From Thinopyrum elongatum (Eukaryota; Streptophyta; Magnoliopsida; Poales; Poaceae), in NCBI GenBank assembly GCA_011799875.1, contig CM022298.1:283599395-283663394 (forward strand): a DNA stretch of 64,000 nucleotides, given 5' to 3'. The translations under genes and the position numbers were made by a program. Shown piece after piece: positions 38,013 through 47,525 of this stretch. Under the pieces are notes generated by a model. The model was not told where the DNA came from, did not search any database, and worked only from the letters and a program-made list of their open reading frames with translations. How positions within the stretch are numbered: position 1 is the first letter of the stretch; each line of letters opens with the position of its first letter.

Positions 38013-38026
38013 GAGTGGGGGTGAGT
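38013..38026 (+). other. Polypurine tract, nested copy 2
   Basis: gagtgggggtgagt immediately before the 3' LTR. Confidence 0.8.
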
Positions 38027-41000
38027 TGTCACATCCCTAGTTCTGGCTAGGCCAGTTTCATGTGTGCATCATGTTTAATTTCAAATGAAGTTGAAATGGG
38101 GATGACAGAAACCCCCAGCACCACTTAAACCAATTAGGGTTTACTAAAATCCTTTTCAATGAACCTGAAATGCCCTTCTAAAATGTTCATCATCTTTGCC
38201 TTGGTCTAGAACCTCTGACAAAAATGGTGCACAATTTTCTAGGACATCATTGGGTCACTGAATTAAATCCTATGTTATTTGCATTTGGACATTTAAATGC
38301 TATTAAATATTTTAAATGTCCAAATAATCCCAAACTGAAATATTCCATGTTGGATATACTCTATACAGTGGGCATGAGCAGTTTGGTGATTTTTGGAAAT
38401 GCTCTGGCATTTTTAATAAAGCCAAACACAACTACAGAAAATAGAAAAAAAACAGAAATAAAAGAGAGAGAGAGTTACCTGGCCTTACCTGGCTCGCCCA
38501 GGTCCTGTGCAACCCAGCTGGCGGCCCAGCCCACCTGGCCACCTCCTCCTGTCGTCTTCCTCCTTGCCAGGAGGACGGGTGTGTGCCGACGCGCACGCAC
38601 CGCCGTGCGGCCACCTCCTCCCTCCCTGCCTGCCTGGCTCCTCCCCGGTGCGCCTAGACGACGCCACGAAGACGCCACGCAACCCCCTGACCCCTCTCAC
38701 TCTTCCCCATGGCCCCTCTCCCCTCTGCCCCTCACTCTCACCCGCGCCGAGCGTAGCCGTCGCTGCCGACGAGCACCACCATGGCCACAGCCACTGCCTC
38801 GCCTCGTCGATGCGCTCAGAGGCTCCGCTTCGACCCCCTCTTCCTCTCCACCGAGCCACGCCCCGCCGGAAGCCCTGCAGCGTCGTCCCCGACATCGTCT
38901 TCAACCTTTGGCCACCAGTGAACTCTTCGGGGATTCGCGAGCTCCAGTCTCTCCCCGGACTCGCCGTTGCCTCTGCTGGATTCGCCGTGAGCCCCTGCGC
39001 CTTTCCCCTCTCTCCCCGTAGTCTAACTCGCCCTCTAGCGCTAGCGGTGCCGCACCCGAGAGCTCGCTGCCGCCGTCCATGGCGCCGCCGCGGCCACAGC
39101 TGCTGCCACCCGCGTCTGAGCTCATCAGCCCGTTCGTTGCAGCCCCAGGAGCCGAACGCGCCCACCAGCTCGCCCTCCCGTGCACCGTAGCACCAATCCC
39201 GCAAACACCGAAGCCCGGCCGTCGCCTCTGAGCTCGCCGTCATCATTTTCGGCGACCCCGAGGCCTCCCGATCGCTTCTCTAGACGCGATCGAGCGCGGG
39301 CTATCTTTTGGTGGTCTTCGCGCGTCCAGCCGCCGCCCGTAGCGCGTTCCCGAGCGTCGCCGCCGCGTTTGCGTGCTCGCCGGCGTTCAACTCCGGCGTG
39401 CTGACGTGGCAACTTCATTAGTGGCTAATGACCCACTAACTAACCCCCTGGCTCGCTGACATGCGGGCCCCACTGCCTAACTAACCATCTAACAAAAATA
39501 GTTTAAGTTTAATCTAAACACAGTGGCCCCACGCGTCGGCGTTGACCTCGCTGACGTGGCCGTTGATCGGACCCACCTATCTTTGACATTAAATGTCACT
39601 GTGTCACTGACCAGTTGGTCCCGCTGGTCAGGTTTGACCTGGACCATCTCCGTTGACCTGCTGACGTCACACCGACATCATGCTGACGCAGTAAATCATT
39701 TTCTGGATTTAAAATAATCAGAAAATTCTAGAAAATGTCCAAAACTTCTAAAATTCATAGAAAATAAACTATAGCTCAGAATGAAATAATTTATATATGA
39801 AAAATGATCAGAAAAATCCAAAGAATCTGAATATGGAATTTTCATGCATGTTTGAACAAGTTAACCTCACTGAATAGGACAATTCATGATTATGGAATAA
39901 ATAGTAATTAGTTTTGGAGTTGGAATTTGCTATAGGTTTGAATTCCACTTCAATGAATATGACTAACTGTTGCACTAGGTCAATTCAGTACCTTAATATG
40001 ACATACCATTCATATGAATGTGCATTGCATTGATTGTGGTTCCTCTTGTGTTTGCCGGTGGTTGCTCCCTCTCAGTAGACGTGGTTCCGACGACGTGTTC
40101 GATGACACCGATGAAGAACTATATTATCTTCAGAAGTGCCAGGCAAGCAAAACCCCCTTGTTCATTTCGATACAATCCCACTCTCTCGCTCCTGCTCTCT
40201 TGTACTGCATTAGGACAACATCGATTCAACTGTTACATGCTGCGGTAGCTGAACCCCTTTTCCTCTGCATGACCTGTCATTGCCACAGTAAATAGATGAA
40301 ACCCACTAGCATGAGTAGGAGTTGTTTGAGCCCTGATGTGCCTACTCATTCATGCCTGTTTGTTATGCCTGCTACTACTTAGAGTTGAGTCGGGTCTGAT
40401 TCATCGGGGATGATTCAGAGGTGATGAACATGTCCTACTGTGTGTGAGCTAAGTGTGTGAACACGATTTGGTAAAGGTAGCAGTGAGAGGCCATGTAGGA
40501 GTACATGGTGGGTTGTCTCATTGAAACCGTCCTCAGGAACTGAGTTCTGTGTTTGTGATCCATGAACAGCTACTACCACACGTTGGGCCCTGAAATATGA
40601 CCCCGCTCGACTTATTAACCGCCCCTGTCCTCTGTCCAGGAGTTGCAACTAGTTTCTGGTGTTTGTAGGATATGTGTTGGAGGCCGTGCGTAGTGCTGAC
40701 CCTAGGGGTGGGCTACGTTGCGGTAGATACACCGTGGCCCGGTGTACCGAGCGCTCGTTTGGTGTCTCGGGAACCCTGCACACATCGTTTGGGGCTGTGA
40801 GCGAAACCTCAGCCGGATCTCCTCGCGGATGGAACCCGAATAGGCGATAAACCTGGACTAGAGACTTGTGTGGTTAGTTAGGTCGTGGTCTACACCCACG
40901 TCGGCTTTCGCTTGAAGTATGCCGAGCACATGTCGTGTGCAGACGCTAAGTGGTGGAAACATGTGTGAAGAAGTACACCCCTGCAGGGTTAATATGATCT

Positions 41001-42205
41001 ATTCGAATAGCCGTGTCCGCAGTAAAGGACTTCTGGGTTGCCTGTACAGTTCATAGACAAGTGAAAGTGGATACTCTAAAACTCGCAAGATAAGCATGAG
41101 TGCCATGGATGGCATTCTCATAGGGAGACGGGAGCGGATCCATAGTGGTGTATTGATATGGTGAATATGTGGACTCGTGTGCGCCACCTCAAAAGAGTTA
41201 CTTGCCGTCGTAGTTCAGGTTAGCCACTGAGTCAAAGCTGGCCTGCTGCAGTTAAACTCCACCACCCCCTTTGTTGATACCGATGCATATGTAGTTAGTT
41301 CTGATGTAAGTCTTGCTGGGTACATTTGTACTCACGTTTTCTTAATTTATGTTTTTTGCAGAGAGACTCAGTCTCGCTAGTAGTTCCGCGTGGGCTTCGA
41401 CGTTTAGCTTGTTACCTCAGCTACGATCTTGTGCCCTCGGCAGGATCTGGTAGATAGTCAGGCTTCTCAGCCTTTTTCATTTGTAGATGTCTATACTCAG
41501 ACATGTTAAGCTTTCGCATGTGCTTTGACTTGTATGCTCTGAATGTTGGGTCATGAGACCCATGTTTGTAATACTTGGCTCCTCGGAGCCTAATGAATAA
41601 CTACTCTGAGTCGTAGAGTCTTGTTGTGATGCCATGTTGTATTTGCCCATATCCAGCATATTGTGTGTATGATTGAAATGCTTGGTATGTGTGGGATCCG
41701 ACAACCTAGTTGTTTATACTTGGTAGCCTCTCTTATGGGGAAATGTAGTCTAGTGCTTCCACTGAGCCTTGGTAGTCCGCTACAGCCCAGTTTACCGGAG
41801 TCCTGTTAGCTTGCTACTGCTCTGGAACACTTAGACTGGCCGGCATGTGTCCTTCCTTGATCCTGTGTCTGTCCCTTCGGGGAAACGTCACACGGTGTCT
41901 TTCGGAGTCCTGCTAGCCCAGTTGCTACAGCCCGAATTCACTCGCTGATGATCGACACGTTCGTTGCTGGGTCATGTATGCCTGTCCCCGTAAGTTAGTG
42001 CCACTTTGGGTTCACGACTAGTCATGTCGGCCCGGGTTCTCTGTCATATGGATGCTAGCGACACTGTCATATACGTGAGCCAAAAGGCGCAAACGGTCCC
42101 GGGCCATGGTAAGGCGACACCCGTGGGAATACCGTGCGTGAGGCCGCAAAGTGATATGAGGTGTTACCGGCTAAATCGATGTGACTTGGAATCGGGGTCC
42201 TGACA
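38027..42205 (+). repeat. Nested copy 2, 3' LTR (4179 bp)
   Basis: Near-identical to 29836-34003. It keeps gaaaattctagaaaatg near 39720, of which the 5' LTR lacks a short piece. Its long GC-rich frames (up to 265 codons) are not genes. Confidence 0.95.
40999..41022 (+). promoter_or_regulatory. Double palindrome, nested copy 2 3' LTR
   Basis: ctattcgaatag intact; the second half reads ccgtgtccgcag and has lost part of its symmetry. Confidence 0.65.
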
Positions 42206-43770
42206 TCTGCATCATTGCATTGCAATATCATAGTTTAACTAATTACTTTAATAGCAAGTATGAGTTATTTGTGAAATGAATTGGACTATGCAATGTTGGA
42301 GTTAATTCTCGGATAGGTGACCACCATGTTGAGTACCGGATTATTAGTGACTAGTAGTTTACCCACTTGTTGATACTATGATGTTGAGATCACTGTGTAC
42401 GATTATTTTGGATTTCATCCGGCAGTTCGTGCAGATGAGTTAGTAGCACTGGCATAAGCATACTGGTTACCGAATTTCTGGCCGGATATTGTTTTGACTT
42501 GGATTGCTATGATATCGGAGTTTCAGCCATGACAGAGATTGTTCGGAGATAGGATATTTCATGGTTGATCCAGAGTCACCTGTCCAGACTTATCCGTGCA
42601 GCCACATTTGCCAGTATGGGACGGCCTTGACTTGGTCTGATCGCGTCCTCTTTCACCTGTACCGCCCGACAGGGAAGGTTATGCGTGCGCGCTACCCTGG
42701 CCCGGTAGGCAGCGATAGCCTTGTGAGTCCAGTTGAGTTATATGGTACCAGGTCCCAGTTTGGGACAATTTGTTAGCCACGACGGTGGCAGGTGTCACGC
42801 GGTGACACAGGGGCCACCCAGGGCAGGACTCCGGGAGAGGATGATTGCCGGTGGTACGATGGGAGAGTCACGGGTCAGGCGGGTTTCGTTGGAGCAACGC
42901 TGGTCCACCCGAATGGGATCACGAGGTCAGGTGCTCCATGGTGTGGGTAAAGTGCGCAACCTCTGCAGAGTGTAAAGTCTATTCGAATAGCCGTGTCCAC
43001 GGTATTGGACAGTCCGTCCAGACCTCTTTAGGTGGTCAACCATTGTAGTGTTAATGATGGAAGAACTCGTCGTATGATCAGAAGTACTTGGTGGATCGTG
43101 AGTATTCTGAGGGTTGTGAGGCAACCCGAAAGACAGTAAGTTGGTCAGACTTGTCATGCAGATGAAATCAGGTGTATGCTATGTCAGCCCTGGGATGGCA
43201 ATTGGATGAGTGGTCGGATGACCACATGATTGGGATTGGATTTGGAGCAGGTTCGGATTGGAATCCTAAGATTATTTGGAGTATGGATTTAACATGCTTT
43301 ACCTTACTGCAGTTATTTCAGTAGCTACCTTACTAGATAGCCATGCTTGTTAATCTTGACTGCTATGATGTTGTCTTGCCTTAATGCTGATGTTTGTTGT
43401 GAGCTTGCGAGTACATTCAAAGTACTCACCTGGCGTGTCATGCCAGTTTGCAGGTCATGCCATGATTGCTTCCCTGTCGAGGATCCCGAGTTTGTGACCT
43501 AGGATACGCGTTCTAGCTAGAGTCCCTGCGGAGTGGAGTCCATCACCGCCGTTGCTGTTTCGCTGATGAGAGAGTTACTCCGCTATTAGCATAGAGCTAC
43601 CCCAGGCAGGCGTAGTGTCGCCGTGCCGATGTAATCCTTATACCCTTTGTAACCATATCCATTGTAATAAAGAGCTGATTTGTTCTATGCCAACAGTGCC
43701 GTATTCCAGAGGACTTGTCCCTGGGCTAGAATACGGGGCGTCTCGGTCTTCTTTGAGCCAGGGTGCCACA
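42206..43770 (+). repeat. Outer element 3' LTR, last part
   Basis: After the duplicated TCTGC the LTR runs uninterrupted to gggtgccaca, passing the site (43535-43545) that is split by nested copy 1 in the 5' LTR. aataaa is at 43666-43671. Confidence 0.9.
42979..43002 (+). promoter_or_regulatory. Double palindrome, outer 3' LTR
   Basis: ctattcgaatag plus ccgtgtccacgg, identical to 12101-12124. Confidence 0.7.
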
Positions 43771-44580
43771 CTTCATTGCCAACTTCCAGGGCACTCGCGA
43801 CCGTGCTCCCGGGGCAGGCGACCTGCGACGCATCAAGCAGCAGCCAGGCGAAACCTTGCACAAGTACATACAATGCTTCACCAACGTTCGCCTCAAGATC
43901 CCGAAGGTGTCAGACGAGGCCATCATTACGGCGTTCTCTGAGGGTGTCCGGGATATCAAGATGAAGGAAGAGCTCGCCATGCACGAGGATTTGTGCTCGG
44001 CTCTGGAGATGTTTAACATGGCCACCAAGTGCGCGAGGGCGGAGGAAGGTTGCCTCTCCCTGCTGGAACTTCCGGAGGTCAATCCTGAAGACAAGAAGGC
44101 CAAGGCTAAGGACGTGAAGCATAAGGGCCCAGCTGTGCTCGCGGCTGAACCTAAGATGAAGCGCGGCTGCGACTACCCCGAGTCCTCCAAGGGCAGCCAT
44201 CCGTTTTGCGTCGTCCATAATGTCCACAGCCACAACACCAACGACTGCCAAGAGCTCAGGGCAATCCGCGACGGGCGCTTTGGCCATCGTACCGAGCGCA
44301 GCGATCGTGGCTACGACCATGGAGGAGGCCGCGGGGGCGGCCGCTGGGACAACCGCGACCCCTACCAGGACTGGCGCGATCATCCTCGTGAGGACCGGTG
44401 GCAAGGCCAGCCTCGCGACAGCCCCTGGAGGGACAGGCCTCGTGAGGATCGTCCTCAGGGCAACGCTGGTCTCCCCCCGCTGCCACCGCCACCAAGGAGG
44501 AATGACGACCACCGCCAAGACGATGGGGCCGGGGGCTTCCAAGAGCCTCGTGCCATTGCCTGCATCCTGGGTAGCACTCA
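43771..44580 (+). pseudogene. gag: gag, 3' part (copy B-C), with zinc knuckle
   Basis: This continues the frame cut at 8735. It holds the end of the capsid-like domain (RRIKQQPGETLHKYIQCF, VSDEAIITAFSEG, MATKCARAEEG), then a basic linker and a zinc-knuckle-like motif CVVHNVHSHNTNDC (C-x2-H-x4-H-x4-C) near 44208. After that comes an arginine-, aspartate- and glycine-rich tract (RGGGRWDNRDPYQDWRDHP region) made of short repeats such as PRED/DRPRED, an RNA-binding-like tail. The frame stays open into the protease. The boundary at 44580 is approximate. No stop lies within this part, unlike the upstream half. Confidence 0.85.
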
Positions 44581-45325
44581 GGCCCCCGCTTCCCATTGCA
44601 TCTTCAAGCAGTTCGCTCATGAGGTGAACGCGGCCCTCCCCAAGCTCGAGGTGTCGCGCCCCCTCAGGTGGTCCAAGTACGCCGTCACCTTTGACTCTAT
44701 AGACCAGCTCAAGTCCTCAGCTGCCACTGGCGCGCTCCCAATGCTCTACTCACCAACCAGCAGCAATGTCCTCTTCACCAAGACACTCATCGATGGCGGC
44801 GCAGGGCTCAATGTTCTCTCCGTCGAGATGTTTGAGACGCTCCAGGTGCCATACGACCAGCTCCTCCCTACCAAGCCTTTCTCAGGGGTGACCGATGGCT
44901 CCACCACCCCCATAGGGTAGATTTGCCTCCCTGTCACATTTGGTCAGTGAGACAACTACCACACCGAGCTCATCGACTTCGATGTCGCCCACATTCGCCT
45001 CCCGTACAATGCCATCCTCGTTTATCCATCCCTCGCCAAGTTCATGGTGGCGACTCGCCATTGCTACAATGTCCTCAAGATGCCAGGAAGTGGCGGTATC
45101 ATCACGGTTGCCTGCGACGAGAAGGCAGCGGTGTGCTCCCTCGAGCGCGCCTACCAGGCTGTGGCAGCCGAGAACTCTGACGATGAGGGTGCAGTTCGGC
45201 CTCCCGAGGCCATTCCCAAGAAGAAGAAGCAGCTCCTCTCCAAGGGCCGCCAGGAGGATGGTGCGTCTGACGATCATGCCTCAGGCCCCTCGCTCGCTGC
45301 TAGGGCGCCCTTCCCCCTCGCATAG
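44581..45325 (+). pseudogene. pro: Retrotransposon protease (aspartic), copy B-C
   Basis: In the same frame as gag. The catalytic motif is LIDGGAGLNVLS near 44788-44825, a D-G-G variant of the retropepsin D-S/T-G. The second conserved part reads ILVYPSLAKFMVATRHCYNVLKMP, typical of the protease C-terminus of plant Tat elements (given here in the sequence at 45015-45085). TAG at 44918-44920 and TGA at 44948-44950 break it. A charged linker (KKKKQLLSKGRQ) follows, and TAG closes the frame at 45323-45325. The enzyme would cleave the Gag-Pol precursor by dimerising; this copy would yield only a truncated product. Confidence 0.8.
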
Positions 45326-45877
45326 GAAGGCACACCCAGTGGCCCCCTCAGGATGGGCTCGGGGGCTCTCCTCTGTAGGGCCTCTGACCTGACCAGCGTC
45401 ATGAGGGAGGCATTCGGGCACCATGTGGAGGCATGCTTCAATGCTTGTTTCTGTGAGCAGGGCGCAGGGCGCGAGGTGCCAGGCACTCAGGAGTTCATCA
45501 CCAAGGCAACCGAAGAGCTTCAGGCGGCGCGAGCCATGCACGGCAAGCACCGCCCCGCGCCACTCAGTGCAGCTGCCGCCCCCGATGCGGGTAGCGAGCT
45601 GCGCGTCTGCGTCAACATCCCAGGTCTCAACAGGGTCGCTTCTCAGGAGCTCTACAGGTCATCCCGCGTTGGACGGAGTTGGGGCTGCCCCCGCAGCTAC
45701 ATCTGCATGCTGTTCGGCCTGCTGAACATGGCTGCCTCGCACCGGCGCTACATGTAGGGCGTTCTGGCGGCTCACGAGGCCTGGCGTCAGGCGATCTTGA
45801 CAGAGGAGGTGCTGGACCCTCGCAAGCTTCCCAGGCCTCCAGAGCCTCCCGAGCCTCAAGAGCCAGCCGACCCGTGA
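45326..45877 (+). pseudogene. Reduced, reverse-transcriptase-like C-terminus of the polyprotein
   Basis: The frame continues unchanged after the TAG at 45325 and ends at TGA 45875-45877, with one TAG at 45755-45757. Segments fall in the order of a Tat RT N-terminal half when compared with 58860-59330. GHHVEACFNACF matches the EHHLAFCPHA region, TQEFITKATEELQAA matches the FIAKEIRKLEAAG region, LRVCVNIPGLNRVA matches LCIDYTYINKACP, and CMLFGLLNMAASHRRYM matches CFIRMPFVLKSAGSTFA. The stretch with the first catalytic aspartate (FLDAYSGYHQ in the other element) is missing, and nothing resembling YMDD follows. A proline- and glutamate-rich tail ends it. I infer a shrunken RT remnant; a chance resemblance is possible. 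Confidence 0.5.
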
Positions 45878-47525
45878 GGAGTGACCTCTGCAGCATGCTT
45901 CTTCAGCTACTCCAACACCTCTGCGACAACAGTGCTAGGTGACTTTTTGGTTTGTTCAATTGAGGGCGCCCCTCGGGCTGCATTATCCTGAAGCTGCCAG
46001 GGCCCGCACATGTAGCATGTATCATTTTGCACATGTATCAGAACTGGCTTCGCCCTTCCATGAATTGCTTAATATTATTACCTGCATGTCTGGTGCTTCG
46101 CCACCATGAATGTTGTGAGCCCTCACGAGCCCGCCCGTGACTCGCACGGCGTCTGTGCTCGGGTTCGTCCCTGCAGCGTCGCTAAACCCAAGTGGCTGAG
46201 CTCTGTCTCGCGGGCTAGCTCCCGTGCACGTCACCTCCCATGGTCCTTTGTGCCTTGTTCTCGAATGAGCTAATCAAGAGCGGATGAGTTAGGGCACGCG
46301 ACTAGGTGCCTCGCCACCGCGGGAGCCGCGCGCCGGTTGTTTTTCTTTAAGACTGTTGCATGAGAAGACTCGGCACAGCGTCTGTGGTCGGGTCCATCCC
46401 TGCAGCATCGATAAACCCAATGGCTGAGCTCTGTATGGTGGGCTGGTCCTGTTCACGTCACCACCTGGGGTCGTTGGTTCTTGGCCTTCTCATGCGATGT
46501 CCTCCGAAGATTCACTCGGCGCATGCCACCCCAATATCTCCCATGATTTTTACAGGCACCCCGTAACAAAATTCAGGCACAACCCGCCTTGAGGTAGGGC
46601 CCCATGAGTCCCACGCTAGCTCACAGGTGCCCATATACACCTCCTCCAGTCTGGCCGTGCAAGCCACGTGTCCGGACGGGGCTGTACACGCCCCGGAGTC
46701 TCCCCTCAGAGGGAACTCCCACCCACGCACAGTGGAAGCCCCATGCTCCGCGCTGGTAGACGACACGGTCGAGGAGCGGCTATGCCCACGCCAAAGTGGA
46801 AGCACCATGCTCTGTGCTGGTGAATAAATAACTGAGGGTGGCCCCCGTGGCCACATCAACCTCACGACATCCTTTTGGCTCTTCGCCCGGCAACACCTCA
46901 TGGCTTTCCCGTAGAGAGGCCCGCGCGAGGGGGCTGGGCACGGGGGCTATGCCCAGGCCATGCCTGGCGCACGCCACCTTACCTATTTTCTCACGTCCCT
47001 CCTAGTGCAAAGCGGGTGAGCGAAGGTATGGAGGACTCTGAATTACCTTGTGCGGCTGCTTGTTTCTCCTTCATCGAGGCTGCTCGTACGTGAAGGGGGA
47101 CCGCTGAGCATCGTGCCTCAGGGGCCTCACTACCCACGTAGCCCCTCGCCCCTTGGTATCGTCCTGGTGATCCGGACGCCCCAACGGCGGTCGAGGTACG
47201 TGCGAGGCTGGGCCCTACCGACGTAGAACATCGAGGCTATTCGTACGTCAAGGGGGACCCCTGAGCATCGCGCCTCAGGGGCCTCACTAGTCACGTAGCC
47301 CCTCGCCCCTTGGTCTCATCCTGGTGATCCGGACGCCCCAACGGCGGATGAGGTCCGCGCAGGGCTGGGCCCTGCCGACGCAGAACGCTGGGGCAAACAC
47401 AAAGGAGACCAAGCATGAAAGAGAAATCGCATAGTTCTAACATGCTATTACAAAACATAATGTTCTACGAGTTCAAACAAAAGTTCTCACGCCTCTGCGA
47501 GGCACCATGAATGTTGCAGGGTCAA
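45878..47525 (+). repeat. Untranslated spacer between polyprotein and aORF, with tandem duplications
   Basis: No coding signal. A GC-rich segment (cggcgtctgtgctcgggttc and its partner at about 46375) is duplicated with a period near 230 bp. A shorter duplication (cagtggaagccccatgctcc at about 46731 and its partner at about 46795) has a period near 64. A clear 157-bp direct duplication lies at 47073-47386. RT, RNase H and integrase would be expected here in an autonomous element. Confidence 0.65.
47073..47386 (+). repeat. 157-bp tandem duplication
   Basis: Unit 1 starts atcgaggctgctcgtacgtg at 47073 and unit 2 starts atcgaggctattcgtacgtc at 47230; the units differ at a handful of bases. Each contains gcctcaggggcctcacta and ggtgatccggacgccccaac. 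Confidence 0.85.

Larger units (their letters stand above)
29836..42205 (+). mobile_element. Nested LTR retrotransposon, copy 2, TSD TCTGC
   Basis: It starts tgtcacatccctag at 29836 and ends gtcctgaca at 42205, flanked by TCTGC at 29831-29835 and 42206-42210. The intact target is seen in the other outer LTR near 11328-11335. LTRs are 29836-34003 and 38027-42205, the interior is 34004-38026. It belongs to the same family as copy 1 but to a different subfamily: the AT-rich parts of the LTRs match well, while the GC-rich core and the 30250-31400 segment differ strongly. LTR-LTR difference looks like about 1%. Confidence 0.95.
8736..43770 (+). mobile_element. Outer LTR retrotransposon, non-autonomous, TSD CTTCA
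   Basis: The element starts tgtaacaccctgga at 8736 and ends gggtgccaca at 43770, flanked by CTTCA at 8731-8735 and 43771-43775. Each LTR (about 4.16 kb once insertions are subtracted) is split by one copy of the nested family. The interior (24478-27241, 2.76 kb) has an initiator-Met-type primer site at its left end and a polypurine tract at its right end but no readable gag or pol. It fits the class of large retrotransposon derivatives. The two LTRs differ by roughly 2-3% by eye, so the insertion is older than the nested copies. Its proteins must have come from an autonomous relative. Confidence 0.9.

Noticed and set aside
38224..39246. Long frames on both strands (265 codons plus, 253 codons minus) in a GC-rich segment
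   Set aside because: They lie wholly in the GC-rich LTR core, which has few stop codons by composition. The same segment in the 5' LTR is disrupted, there is no recognisable domain, and all frames are proline/arginine/serine-rich.
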